NCBI GenBank assembly: GCA_944548615.1
Contig: CALYMY010000050.1
Coordinates: 1-64,000 of the forward strand
Reading direction: 5' to 3'
Length of the DNA: 64,000 nt
From: Micropterix aruncella
Taxonomy: Eukaryota > Arthropoda > Insecta > Lepidoptera > Micropterigidae
Shown: in pieces, positions 38,066 to 52,175 of the stretch
Position numbering within the stretch: the first letter of the stretch is position 1
Layout of the letters: each line of letters opens with the position of its first letter
Translations under genes and position numbers: made by a program
The notes under the pieces: generated by a model
The model's database searches: none
What the model saw: the letters and a program-made list of their open reading frames with translations, nothing else
Told to the model about the DNA's origin: nothing

Positions 38066-39107
38066 ATTTATTTCGAAAAATGTGATTTTTTCATAACAAT
38101 TTCTATGTTCAAAATGAAAGTTTATATAAAAAAATTCAAAATGTCAAAATTTCGAAAATGCCATTTCGTAGAGATTTCAAAGGCCTTCGTTCTGTCCGAA
38201 CACCGTAACGCGTTAGGTTTACTCTATCTCGATTTATTTCGAAAAATGTGATTTTTTCATAATAATTTCCAAGTTCAAAATGAAAGTTTATATAAAAATT
38301 TTCAAAATATCAAAATTTCAAAAATGCCATTTTGTAGAGCTTAAGCGGGGTGTCGATCTCGCCAAAGACCGCAACGCGGTAGGTTTACTCTATCTCGATT
38401 TATTTCGAAAAATGTGATTTTTTCATAACAATTTCTATGTTCAAAATGAAAGTTTATATAAAATTTTTCAAAATGTCAAAATTTCGAAAATGCCATTTTG
38501 TAGAGATTACCAAGGTCGTCGTTCTGTCCGAACGCCGTAACGCTATAGGTTTACTCTATCACGATCTTTTTCGAAAAATGTGATTTTTTCATAACAATTT
38601 CTATGTTTAAAATGAAATTTTATATAAAATTTTTCAAAATGTCAAAATTTCGAAAATGCCATTTTGTAGAGATTACCAAGGCCGTCGTTCTGTCCGAACG
38701 CCGTAACCCTATAGGTTTACTCTATCACGATCTTTTTCGAAAAATATGATTTTTTCATAATAATTTCTATGTTTAAAATGAAATTTTATATAAAATTTTT
38801 CAAAAAGTCAAAATTTCAAAAATGCCATTTTGTAGAGCTTAAGCGGGGTGTCGATCTCGCCAAAGACCGCAACGCGGTAGGTTTACTCTATCTCGTTCTT
38901 TTGTGAAAAATGTGATTTTTTCATAACAATTTCTATGTTCAAAATGAAAGTTTATATAAAAAATTTCAAAATGTCAAAATTTCGAAAATGCCATTTCGTA
39001 GAGATTTCAAAGGCCTTCGTTATGCCCAAACACCGTAACGCGTTTTATTTACTCTATCACGGTCTTTTTCGAAAAATGACATTTATTCATAACAATTTCT
39101 ATGTTCA
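38066..39107. repeat. U9 166-bp array, contracted to 6 copies + 46 bp
   Basis: Length 1,042 bp. Order is C-B-A-A-B-C. The third monomer is the standard copy 3 (AAGGTCGTCG tail) and the fourth is the standard copy 9 (CCCTATAGG tail), so monomers 4-8 were lost in one exact five-copy deletion. This is the shortest unit, 3,200 bp. Confidence 0.97.
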
Positions 39108-40549
39108 GGAGTTCCCTCGTCGGGAGCCAACCCTGGGTGCAGCAGCCATGTCATGGTGGAACTTAGTAATTGCCATCATAATGGAATGCCTATACCAAAT
39201 TTCACGTCTCTACGGTTGACCGTTGAGGAGTTCCCTCGTCGGGAGCCAACCCTGGGTGCAGCAGCCATGTCATGGTGGAACTTAGTAATTGCCATCATAA
39301 TGGAATGCCTATACCAAATTTCACGTCTCTACGGTTGACCGTTGAGGAGTTCCCTCGTCGGGAGCCAACCCTGGGTGCAGCAGCGATGTCATGGTGGAAC
39401 TTAGAAATTGCCGTCATAATGGAATGCCTATACCAAATTTCACGTCTCTACGGTTGACCGTTGAGGAGTTCCCTCGTCGGGAGCCAACCCTGGGTGCAGC
39501 AGCCATGTCATGGTGGAACTTAGTAATTGCCATCATAATGGAATGCCTATACCAAATTTCACGTCTCTACGGTTGACCGTTGAGGAGTTCCCTCGTCGGG
39601 AGCCAACCCTGGGTGCAGCAGCCATGTCATGGTGGAACTTAGTAATTGCCATCATAATGGAATGCCTATACCAAATTTCACGTCTCTACGGTTGACCGTT
39701 GAGGAGTTCCCTCGTCGGGAGCCAACCCTGGGTGCAGCAGCCATGTCATGGTGGAACTTAGTAATTGCCATCATAATGGAATGCCTATACCAAATTTCAC
39801 GTCTCTACGGTTGACCGTTGAGGAGTTCCCTCGTCGGGAGCCAACCCTGGGTGCAGCAGCCATGTCATGGTGGAACTTAGTAATTGCCATCATAATGGAA
39901 TGCCTATACCAAATTTCACGTCTCTACGGTTGACCGTTGAGGAGTTCCCTCGTCGGGAGCCAACCCTGGGTGCAGCAGCGATGTCATGGTGGAACTTAGA
40001 AATTGCCGTCATAATGGAATGCCTATACCAAATTTCACGTCTCTACGGTTGACCGTTGAGGAGTTCCCTCGTCGGGAGCCAACCCTGGGTGCAGCAGCCA
40101 TGTCATGGTGGAACTTAGTAATTGCCATCATAATGGAATGCCTATACCAAATTTCACGTCTCTACGGTTGACCGTTGAGGAGTTCCCTCGTCGGGAGCCA
40201 ACCCTGGGTGCAGCAGCCATGTCATGGTGGAACTTAGTAATTGCCATCATAATGGAATGCCTATACCAAATTTCACGTCTCTACGGTTGACCGTTGAGGA
40301 GTTCCCTCGTCGGGAGCCAACCCTGGGTGCAGCAGCCATGTCATGGTGGAACTTAGTAATTGCCATCATAATGGAATGCCTATACCAAATTTCACGTCTC
40401 TACGGTTGACCGTTGAGAAGTTCCCTCGTCGGGAGCCAACCCTGGGTGCAGCAGCCATGTCATGGTGGAACTTAGTAATTGCCATCATAATGGAATGCCT
40501 ATACCAAATTTCACGTCTCTACGGTTGACCGTTGAGGAGTTCCCTCGTC
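39108..40549. repeat. U9 119-bp array, 12 copies + 14 bp
   Basis: Standard order, no length change. Confidence 0.97.
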
Positions 40550-41265
40550 CTTGTCACGTACCTCTTTCCGTAGGTTGTTTACTCCTTTTAATTCGTTTAA
40601 CGCCTCGCGGGCAATATCTCTGGCTCTTTCCGGTATTTCTTCGAAATTCCGAAACGGCACTTCTATTTCTGTGGTCTCCATATTGTCTCTTCTCGTTGAT
40701 CAAAGGCACTGAAAATGAAAATGAAAAAGCACAGATTAAATAGTATTGAAAAGTAATTAAAGAAGAAGAAGAAGACGAGATAAAAAGCAGAAGCAATGAA
40801 ATGAAAAGCGTTCTAAAACCCTATCTTTTGACACCTCGCTTGTGTGTATATGATAAAATAAAGAATATAATATTTAATTTATTAAACGAAGCCGCGGGAA
40901 AAATACTAAAACTCCCTTGGCTCGGATCGCTACTATTGAAAACAAACATCGTAAAATCGATAAATAAACTTTCGCAAGTATGACGAGGGCTGAAGTTACC
41001 ATAGAAACAGAAATCGTTAAATCGATAAATATTCTATTGCGAGTCGGGCCACCGCCTGAGCTCGTTACTATGGAAACAAAACCGTTAAATCGATAAATCA
41101 ATATACCTATACAGATATTAAATCGTCTATAATTCCGTTAATATTACTCAGATTTGAAAATTAAAAGAAGCGTTAGATGCGCAAAGCAAAACTCTATTAG
41201 ATAATAATAAACAGGGAGGACTATTGATGCCTTTTAGCGCAATAGCCCTCAAACGTCGGAAGCCA
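40550..41265. repeat. Unit U10 spacer
   Basis: A standard 716-bp spacer; exon-like block at 40562-40708 on the - strand. Confidence 0.95.
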
Positions 41266-43137
41266 ATTTATTTCGAAAAATGTGATTTTTTCATAACAAT
41301 TTCTATGTTCAAAATGAAAGTTTATATAAAAAAATTCAAAATGTCAAAATTTCGAAAATGCCATTTCGTAGAGATTTCAAAGGCCTTCGTTCTGTCCGAA
41401 CACCGTAACGCGTTAGGTTTACTCTATCTCGATTTATTTCGAAAAATGTGATTTTTTCATAATAATTTCCAAGTTCAAAATGAAAGTTTATATAAAAATT
41501 TTCAAAATATCAAAATTTCAAAAATGCCATTTTGTAGAGCTTAAGCGGGGTGTCGATCTCGCCAAAGACCGCAACGCGGTAGGTTTACTCTATCTCGATT
41601 TATTTCGAAAAATGTGATTTTTTCATAACAATTTCTATGTTCAAAATGAAAGTTTATATAAAATTTTTCAAAATGTCAAAATTTCGAAAATGCCATTTTG
41701 TAGAGATTACCAAGGTCGTCGTTCTGTCCGAACGCCGTAACGCTATAGGTTTACTCTATCACGATCTTTTTCGAAAAATGTGATTTTTTCATAACAATTT
41801 CTATGTTTAAAATGAAATTTTATATAAAATTTTTCAAAATGTCAAAATTTCGAAAATGCCATTTTGTAGAGATTACCAAGGCCGTCGTTCTGTCTGAACG
41901 CCGTAACGCTATAGGTTTACTCTATCACGATCTTTTTCGAAAAATGTGATTTTTTCATAATAATTTCTATGTTTAAAATGAAATTTTATATAAAATTTTT
42001 CAAAATGTCAAAATTTCAAAAATGCCATTTTGTAGAGCTTAAGCGGGGTGTCGATCTAGCCAAAGACCGCAACGCGGTAGGTTTACTCTATCACGGTCTT
42101 TTTCGAAAAATGTCATTTATTCATAACAATTTCTATGTTCAAAATGAAAGTTTATATAAAAAATTTCAAAATGTCAAAATTTCGAAAATGCCATTTCGTA
42201 GAGATTACCAAGGCCGTGGTTCTGTCCGAACGCCGTAACGCTATAGGTTTACTCTATCACGATCTTTTTCGAAAAATGTGATTTTTTCATTATAATTTCT
42301 ATGTTTAAAATGAAATTTTATATAAAATTTTTCAAAATGTCAAAATTTCAAAAATGCCATTTTGTAGAGCTTAAGCGGGGTGTCGATCTCGCCAAAGACC
42401 GCAACGCGGTAGGTTTACTCTATCTCGATTTATTTCGAAAAATGTGATTTTTTCATAACAATTTCTATGTTCAAAATGAAAGTTTATATAAAAAATTTCA
42501 AAATGTCAAAATTTCGAAAATGCCATTTTGTAGAGATTACCAAGGCCGTCGTTCTGTCCGAACGCCGTAACCCTATAGGTTTACTCTATCACGATCTTTT
42601 TCGAAAAATGTGATTTTTTCATAACAATTTCTATGTTTAAAATGAAATTTTATATAAAATTTTTCAAAATATCAAAATTTCGAAAATGCCATTTTGTAGA
42701 GATTACCAAGGCCGTCGTTCTGTCCGAACGCCGTAACCCTATAGGTTTACTCTATCACGATCTTTTTCGAAAAATATGATTTTTTCATAATAATTTCTAT
42801 GTTTAAAATGAAATTTTATATAAAATTTTTCAAAAAGTCAAAATTTCAAAAATGCCATTTTGTAGAGCTTAAGCGGGGTGTCGATCTCGCCAAAGACCGC
42901 AACGCGGTAGGTTTACTCTATCTCGTTCTTTTGTGAAAAATGTGATTTTTTCATAACAATTTCTATGTTCAAAATGAAAGTTTATATAAAAAATTTCAAA
43001 ATGTCAAAATTTCGAAAATGCCATTTCGTAGAGATTTCAAAGGCCTTCGTTATGCCCAAACACCGTAACGCGTTTTATTTACTCTATCACGGTCTTTTTC
43101 GAAAAATGACATTTATTCATAACAATTTCTATGTTCA
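41266..43137. repeat. U10 166-bp array, 11 copies + 46 bp
   Basis: Standard order. Copy 4 has T at 41895 (CTGTCTGAACG), shared only with the second half of U11. Copy 9 has A at 42671, shared only with U7. Confidence 0.97.
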
Positions 43138-45769
43138 GGAGTTCCCTCGTCGGGAGCCAACCCTGGGTGCAGCAGCCATGTCATGGTGGAACTTAGTAAT
43201 TGCCATCATAATGGAATGCCTATACCAAATTTCACGTCTCTACGGTTGACCGTTGAGGAGTTCCCTCGTCGGGAGCCAACCCTGGGTGCAGCAGCCATGT
43301 CATGGTGGAACTTAGTAATTGCCATCATAATGGAATGCCTATACCAAATTTCACGTCTCTACGGTTGACCGTTGAGGAGTTCCCTCGTCGGGAGCCAACC
43401 CTGGGTGCAGCAGCGATGTCATGGTGGAACTTAGAAATTGCCGTCATAATGGAATGCCTATACCAAATTTCACGTCTCTACGGTTGACCGTTGAGGAGTT
43501 CCCTCGTCGGGAGCCAACCCTGGGTGCAGCAGCCATGTCATGGTGGAACTTAGTAATTGCCATCATAATGGAATGCCTATACCAAATTTCACGTCTCTAC
43601 GGTTGACCGTTGAGGAGTTCCCTCGTCGGGAGCCAACCCTGGGTGCAGCAGCCATGTCATGGTGGAACTTAGTAATTGCCATCATAATGGAATGCCTATA
43701 CCAAATTTCACGTCTCTACGGTTGACCGTTGAGGAGTTCCCTCGTCGGGAGCCAACCCTGGGTGCAGCAGCCATGTCATGGTGGAACTTAGTAATTGCCA
43801 TCATAATGGAATGCCTATACCAAATTTCACGTCTCTACGGTTGACCGTTGAGGAGTTCCCTCGTCGGGAGCCAACCCTGGGTGCAGCAGCCATGTCATGG
43901 TGGAACTTAGTAATTGCCATCATAATGGAATGCCTATACCAAATTTCACGTCTCTACGGTTGACCGTTGAGGAGTTCCCTCGTCGGGAGCCAACCCTGGG
44001 TGCAGCAGCGATGTCATGGTGGAACTTAGAAATTGCCGTCATAATGGAATGCCTATACCAAATTTCACGTCTCTACGGTTGACCGTTGAGGAGTTCCCTC
44101 GTCGGGAGCCAACCCTGGGTGCAGCAGCCATGTCATGGTGGAACTTAGTAATTGCCATCATAATGGAATGCCTATACCAAATTTCACGTCTCTACGGTTG
44201 ACCGTTGAGGAGTTCCCTCGTCGGGAGCCAACCCTGGGTGCAGCAGCCATGTCATGGTGGAACTTAGTAATTGCCATCATAATGGAATGCCTATACCAAA
44301 TTTCACGTCTCTACGGTTGACCGTTGAGGAGTTCCCTCGTCGGGAGCCAACCCTGGGTGCAGCAGCCATGTCATGGTGGAACTTAGTAATTGCCATCATA
44401 ATGGAATGCCTATACCAAATTTCACGTCTCTACGGTTGACCGTTGAGGAGTTCCCTCGTCGGGAGCCAACCCTGGGTGCAGCAGCCATGTCATGGTGGAA
44501 CTTAGTAATTGCCATCATAATGGAATGCCTATACCAAATTTCACGTCTCTACGGTTGACCGTTGAGGAGTTCCCTCGTCGGGAGCCAACCCTGGGTGCAG
44601 CAGCGATGTCATGGTGGAACTTAGAAATTGCCGTCATAATGGAATGCCTATACCAAATTTCACGTCTCTACGGTTGACCGTTGAGGAGTTCCCTCGTCGG
44701 GAGCCAACCCTGGGTGCAGCAGCCATGTCATGGTGGAACTTAGTAATTGCCATCATAATGGAATGCCTATACCAAATTTCACGTCTCTACGGTTGACCGT
44801 TGAGGAGTTCCCTCGTCGGGAGCCAACCCTGGGTGCAGCAGCCATGTCATGGTGGAACTTAGTAATTGCCATCATAATGGAATGCCTATACCAAATTTCA
44901 CGTCTCTACGGTTGACCGTTGAGGAGTTCCCTCGTCGGGAGCCAACCCTGGGTGCAGCAGCCATGTCATGGTGGAACTTAGTAATTGCCATCATAATGGA
45001 ATGCCTATACCAAATTTCACGTCTCTACGGTTGACCGTTGAGGAGTTCCCTCGTCGGGAGCCAACCCTGGGTGCAGCAGCCATGTCATGGTGGAACTTAG
45101 TAATTGCCATCATAATGGAATGCATATACCAAATTTCACGTCTCTACGGTTGACCGTTGAGGAGTTCCCTCGTCGGGAGCCAACCCTGGGTGCAGCAGCG
45201 ATGTCATGGTGGAACTTAGAAATTGCCGTCATAATGGAATGCCTATACCAAATTTCACGTCTCTACGGTTGACCGTTGAGGAGTTCCCTCGTCGGGAGCC
45301 AACCCTGGGTGCAGCAGCCATGTCATGGTGGAACTTAGTAATTGCCATCATAATGGAATGCCTATACCAAATTTCACGTCTCTACGGTTGACCGTTGAGG
45401 AGTTCCCTCGTCGGGAGCCAACCCTGGGTGCAGCAGCCATGTCATGGTGGAACTTAGTAATTGCCATCATAATGGAATGCCTATACCAAATTTCACGTCT
45501 CTACGGTTGACCGTTGAGGAGTTCCCTCGTCGGGAGCCAACCCTGGGTGCAGCAGCCATGTCATGGTGGAACTTAGTAATTGCCATCATAATGGAATGCC
45601 TATACCAAATTTCACGTCTCTACGGTTGACCGTTGAGAAGTTCCCTCGTCGGGAGCCAACCCTGGGTGCAGCAGCCATGTCATGGTGGAACTTAGTAATT
45701 GCCATCATAATGGAATGCCTATACCAAATTTCACGTCTCTACGGTTGACCGTTGAGGAGTTCCCTCGTC
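43138..45769. repeat. U10 119-bp array, expanded to 22 copies + 14 bp
   Basis: Length 2,632 bp. b copies sit at positions 3, 8, 13 and 18, giving four a-a-b-a-a cassettes plus two edge copies. Copy 17 carries A at 45124, the variant seen in copy 7 of U1 and U6, which marks the right half as derived from a U1/U6-type array. Confidence 0.97.
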
Positions 45770-46485
45770 CTTGTCACGTACCTCTTTCCGTAGGTTGTTT
45801 ACTCCTTTTAATTCGTTTAACGCCTCGCGGGCAATATCTCTGGCTCTTTCCGGTATTTCTTCGAAATTCCGAAACGGCACTTCTATTTCTGTGGTCTCCA
45901 TATTGTCTCTTCTCGTTGATCAAAGGCACTGAAAATGAAAATGAAAAAGCACAGATTAAATAGTATTGAAAAGTAATTAAAGAAGAAGAAGAAGACGAGA
46001 TAAAAAGCAGAAGCAATGAAATGAAAAGCGTTCTAAAACCCTATCTTTTGACACCTCGCTTGTGTGTATATGATAAAATAAAGAATATAATATTTAATTT
46101 ATTAAACGAAGCCGCGGGAAAAATACTAAAACTCCCTTGGCTCGGATCGCTACTATTGAAAACAAACATCGTAAAATCGATAAATAAACTTTCGCAAGTA
46201 TGACGAGGGCTGAAGTTACCATAGAAACAGAAATCGTTAAATCGATAAATATTCTATTGCGAGTCGGGCCACCGCCTGAGCTCGTTACTATGGAAACAAA
46301 ACCGTTAAATCGATAAATCAATATACCTATACAGATATTAAATCGTCTATAATTCCGTTAATATTACTCAGATTTGAAAATTAAAAGAAGCGTTAGATGC
46401 GCAAAGCAAAACTCTATTAGATAATAATAAACAGGGAGGACTATTGATGCCTTTTAGCGCAATAGCCCTCAAACGTCGGAAGCCA
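45770..46485. repeat. Unit U11 spacer
   Basis: A standard 716-bp spacer; exon-like block at 45782-45928 on the - strand. Confidence 0.95.
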
Positions 46486-49400
46486 ATTTATTTCGAAAAA
46501 TGTGATTTTTTCATAACAATTTCTATGTTCAAAATGAAAGTTTATATAAAAAAATTCAAAATGTCAAAATTTCGAAAATGCCATTTCGTAGAGATTTCAA
46601 AGGCCTTCGTTCTGTCCGAACACCGTAACGCGTTAGGTTTACTCTATCTCGATTTATTTCGAAAAATGTGATTTTTTCATAATAATTTCCAAGTTCAAAA
46701 TGAAAGTTTATATAAAAATTTTCAAAATATCAAAATTTCAAAAATGCCATTTTGTAGAGCTTAAGCGGGGTGTCGATCTCGCCAAAGACCGCAACGCGGT
46801 AGGTTTACTCTATCTCGATTTATTTCGAAAAATGTGATTTTTTCATAACAATTTCTATGTTCAAAATGAAAGTTTATATAAAATTTTTCAAAATGTCAAA
46901 ATTTCGAAAATGCCATTTTGTAGAGATTACCAAGGTCGTCGTTCTGTCCGAACGCCGTAACGCTATAGGTTTACTCTATCACGATCTTTTTCGAAAAATG
47001 TGATTTTTTCATAACAATTTCTATGTTTAAAATGAAATTTTATATAAAATTTTTCAAAATGTCAAAATTTCGAAAATGCCATTTTGTAGAGATTACCAAG
47101 GCCGTCGTTCTGTCCGAACGCCGTAACGCTATAGGTTTACTCTATCACGATCTTTTTCGAAAAATGTGATTTTTTCATAACAATTTCTATGTTTAAAATG
47201 AAATTTTATATAAAATTTTTCAAAATGTCAAAATTTCGAAAATGCCATTTTGTAGAGATTACCAAGGCCGTCGTTCTGTCCGAACGCCGTAACGCTATAG
47301 GTTTACTCTATCACGATCTTTTTCGAAAAATGTGATTTTTTCAGTATAATTTCTATGTTTAAAATGAAATTTTATATAAAATTTTTCAAAATGTCAAAAT
47401 TTCAAAAATGCCATTTTGTAGAGCTTAAGCGGGGTGTCGATCTAGCCAAAGACCGCAACGCGGTAGGTTTACTCTATCACGGTCTTTTTCGAAAAATGTC
47501 ATTTATTCATAACAATTTCTATGTTCAAAATGAAAGTTTATATAAAAAATTTCAAAATGTCAAAATTTCGAAAATGCCATTTCGTAGAGATTACCAAGGC
47601 CGTGGTTCTGTCCGAACGCCGTAACGCTATAGGTTTACTCTATCACGATCTTTTTCGAAAAATGTGATTTTTTCATTATAATTTCTATGTTTAAAATGAA
47701 ATTTTATATAAAATTTTTCAAAATGTCAAAATTTCAAAAATGCCATTTTGTAGAGCTTAAGCGGGGTGTCGATCTCGCCAAAGACCGCAACGCGGTAGGT
47801 TTACTCTATCTCGATTTATTTCGAAAAATGTGATTTTTTCATAACAATTTCTATGTTCAAAATGAAAGTTTATATAAAAAATTTCAAAATGTCAAAATTT
47901 CGAAAATGCCATTTTGTAGAGATTACCAAGGCCGTCGTTCTGTCCGAACGCCGTAACCCTATAGGTTTACTCTATCACGATCTTTTTCGAAAAATGTGAT
48001 TTTTTCATAACAATTTCTATGTTTAAAATGAAATTTTATATAAAATTTTTCAAAATGTCAAAATTTCGAAAATGCCATTTTGTAGAGATTACCAAGGCCG
48101 TCGTTCTGTCCGAACGCCGTAACCCTATAGGTTTACTCTATCACGATCTTTTTCGAAAAATATGATTTTTTCATAATAATTTCTATGTTTAAAATGAAAT
48201 TTTATATAAAATTTTTCAAAAAGTCAAAATTTCAAAAATGCCATTTTGTAGAGCTTAAGCGGGGTGTCGATCTCGCCAAAGACCGCAACGCGGTAGGTTT
48301 ACTCTATCTCGTTCTTTTGTGAAAAATGTGATTTTTTCATAACAATTTCTATGTTCAAAATGAAAGTTTATATAAAAAATTTCAAAATATCAAAATTTCA
48401 AAAATGCCATTTTGTAGAGCTTAAGCGGGGTGTCGATCTCGCCAAAGACCGCAACGCGGTAGGTTTACTCTATCTCGATTTATTTCGAAAAATGTGATTT
48501 TTTCATAACAATTTCTATGTTCAAAATGAAAGTTTATATAAAATTTTTCAAAATGTCAAAATTTCGAAAATGCCATTTTGTAGAGATTACCAAGGTCGTC
48601 GTTCTGTCCGAACGCCGTAACGCTATAGGTTTACTCTATCACGATCTTTTTCGAAAAATGTGATTTTTTCATAACAATTTCTATGTTTAAAATGAAATTT
48701 TATATAAAATTTTTCAAAATGTCAAAATTTCGAAAATGCCATTTTGTAGAGATTACCAAGGCCGTCGTTCTGTCTGAACGCCGTAACGCTATAGGTTTAC
48801 TCTATCACGATCTTTTTCGAAAAATGTGATTTTTTCATAATAATTTCTATGTTTAAAATGAAATTTTATATAAAATTTTTCAAAATGTCAAAATTTCAAA
48901 AATGCCATTTTGTAGAGCTTAAGCGGGGTGTCGATCTAGCCAAAGACCGCAACGCGGTAGGTTTACTCTATCACGGTCTTTTTCGAAAAATGTCATTTAT
49001 TCATAACAATTTCTATGTTCAAAATGAAAGTTTATATAAAAAATTTCAAAATGTCAAAATTTCGAAAATGCCATTTCGTAGAGATTACCAAGGCCGTGGT
49101 TCTGTCCGAACGCCGTAACGCTATAGGTTTACTCTATCACGATCTTTTTCGAAAAATGTGATTTTTTCATTATAATTTCTATGTTTAAAATGAAATTTTA
49201 TATAAAATTTTTCAAAATGTCAAAATTTCAAAAATGCCATTTTGTAGAGCTTAAGCGGGGTGTCGATCTCGCCAAAGACCGCAACGCGGTAGGTTTACTC
49301 TATCTCGATTTATTTCGAAAAATGTGATTTTTTCATAACAATTTCTATGTTCAAAATGAAAGTTTATATAAAAAATTTCAAAATGTCAAAATTTCGAAAA

Positions 49401-50017
49401 TGCCATTTTGTAGAGATTACCAAGGCCGTCGTTCTGTCCGAACGCCGTAACCCTATAGGTTTACTCTATCACGATCTTTTTCGAAAAATGTGATTTTTTC
49501 ATAACAATTTCTATGTTTAAAATGAAATTTTATATAAAATTTTTCAAAATGTCAAAATTTCGAAAATGCCATTTTGTAGAGATTACCAAGGCCGTCGTTC
49601 TGTCCGAACGCCGTAACCCTATAGGTTTACTCTATCACGATCTTTTTCGAAAAATATGATTTTTTCATAATAATTTCTATGTTTAAAATGAAATTTTATA
49701 TAAAATTTTTCAAAAAGTCAAAATTTCAAAAATGCCATTTTGTAGAGCTTAAGCGGGGTGTCGATCTCGCCAAAGACCGCAACGCGGTAGGTTTACTCTA
49801 TCTCGTTCTTTTGTGAAAAATGTGATTTTTTCATAACAATTTCTATGTTCAAAATGAAAGTTTATATAAAAAATTTCAAAATGTCAAAATTTCGAAAATG
49901 CCATTTCATAGAGATTTCAAAGGCCTTCGTTATGCCCAAACACCGTAACGCGTTTTATTTACTCTATCACGGTCTTTTTCGAAAAATGACATTTATTCAT
50001 AACAATTTCTATGTTCA
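46486..50017. repeat. U11 166-bp array, fused and expanded to 21 copies + 46 bp
   Basis: Length 3,532 bp. Order is C-B-A-A-A-B-A-B-A-A-B then B-A-A-B-A-B-A-A-B-C. The first half carries the U2 variant (G at 47344); the second half carries the U10 variant (T at 48775). The junction is a chimeric monomer near 48381-48388: its left side matches standard copy 11 (TTCTTTTGTGAAAAATG head) and its right side matches standard copy 2 (AATATCAAAATTTC). A private A at 49908 is in the last monomer. Confidence 0.97.
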
Positions 50018-51459
50018 GGAGTTCCCTCGTCGGGAGCCAACCCTGGGTGCAGCAGCCATGTCATGGTGGAACTTAGTAATTGCCATCATAATGGAATGCC
50101 TATACCAAATTTCACGTCTCTACGGTTGACCGTTGAGGAGTTCCCTCGTCGGGAGCCAACCCTGGGTGCAGCAGCCATGTCATGGTGGAACTTAGTAATT
50201 GCCATCATAATGGAATGCCTATACCAAATTTCACGTCTCTACGGTTGACCGTTGAGGAGTTCCCTCGTCGGGAGCCAACCCTGGGTGCAGCAGCGATGTC
50301 ATGGTGGAACTTAGAAATTGCCGTCATAATGGAATGCCTATACCAAATTTCACGTCTCTACGGTTGACCGTTGAGGAGTTCCCTCGTCGGGAGCCAACCC
50401 TGGGTGCAGCAGCCATGTCATGGTGGAACTTAGTAATTGCCATCATAATGGAATGCCTATACCAAATTTCACGTCTCTACGGTTGACCGTTGAGGAGTTC
50501 CCTCGTCGGGAGCCAACCCTGGGTGCAGCAGCCATGTCATGGTGGAACTTAGTAATTGCCATCATAATGGAATGCCTATACCAAATTTCACGTCTCTACG
50601 GTTGACCGTTGAGGAGTTCCCTCGTCGGGAGCCAACCCTGGGTGCAGCAGCCATGTCATGGTGGAACTTAGTAATTGCCATCATAATGGAATGCCTATAC
50701 CAAATTTCACGTCTCTACGGTTGACCGTTGAGGAGTTCCCTCGTCGGGAGCCAACCCTGGGTGCAGCAGCCATGTCATGGTGGAACTTAGTAATTGCCAT
50801 CATAATGGAATGCCTATACCAAATTTCACGTCTCTACGGTTGACCGTTGAGGAGTTCCCTCGTCGGGAGCCAACCCTGGGTGCAGCAGCGATGTCATGGT
50901 GGAACTTAGAAATTGCCGTCATAATGGAATGCCTATACCAAATTTCACGTCTCTACGGTTGACCGTTGAGGAGTTCCCTCGTCGGGAGCCAACCCTGGGT
51001 GCAGCAGCCATGTCATGGTGGAACTTAGTAATTGCCATCATAATGGAATGCCTATACCAAATTTCACGTCTCTACGGTTGACCGTTGAGGAGTTCCCTCG
51101 TCGGGAGCCAACCCTGGGTGCAGCAGCCATGTCATGGTGGAACTTAGTAATTGCCATCATAATGGAATGCCTATACCAAATTTCACGTCTCTACGGTTGA
51201 CCGTTGAGGAGTTCCCTCGTCGGGAGCCAACCCTGGGTGCAGCAGCCATGTCATGGTGGAACTTAGTAATTGCCATCATAATGGAATGCCTATACCAAAT
51301 TTCACGTCTCTACGGTTGACCGTTGAGAAGTTCCCTCGTCGGGAGCCAACCCTGGGTGCAGCAGCCATGTCATGGTGGAACTTAGTAATTGCCATCATAA
51401 TGGAATGCCTATACCAAATTTCACGTCTCTACGGTTGACCGTTGAGGAGTTCCCTCGTC
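50018..51459. repeat. U11 119-bp array, 12 copies + 14 bp
   Basis: Standard order, no length change. Confidence 0.97.
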
Positions 51460-52175
51460 CTTGTCACGTACCTCTTTCCGTAGGTTGTTTACTCCTTTTA
51501 ATTCGTTTAACGCCTCGCGGGCAATATCTCTGGCTCTTTCCGGTATTTCTTCGAAATTCCGAAACGGCACTTCTATTTCTGTGGTCTCCATATTGTCTCT
51601 TCTCGTTGATCAAAGGCACTGAAAATGAAAATGAAAAAGCACAGATTAAATAGTATTGAAAAGTAATTAAAGAAGAAGAAGAAGACGAGATAAAAAGCAG
51701 AAGCAATGAAATGAAAAGCGTTCTAAAACCCTATCTTTTGACACCTCGCTTGTGTGTATATGATAAAATAAAGAATATAATATTTAATTTATTAAACGAA
51801 GCCGCGGGAAAAATACTAAAACTCCCTTGGCTCGGATCGCTACTATTGAAAACAAACATCGTAAAATCGATAAATAAACTTTCGCAAGTATGACGAGGGC
51901 TGAAGTTACCATAGAAACAGAAATCGTTAAATCGATAAATATTCTATTGCGAGTCGGGCCACCGCCTGAGCTCGTTACTATGGAAACAAAACCGTTAAAT
52001 CGATAAATCAATATACCTATACAGATATTAAATCGTCTATAATTCCGTTAATATTACTCAGATTTGAAAATTAAAAGAAGCGTTAGATGCGCAAAGCAAA
52101 ACTCTATTAGATAATAATAAACAGGGAGGACTATTGATGCCTTTTAGCGCAATAGCCCTCAAACGTCGGAAGCCA
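51460..52175. repeat. Unit U12 spacer
   Basis: A standard 716-bp spacer; exon-like block at 51472-51618 on the - strand. Confidence 0.95.
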
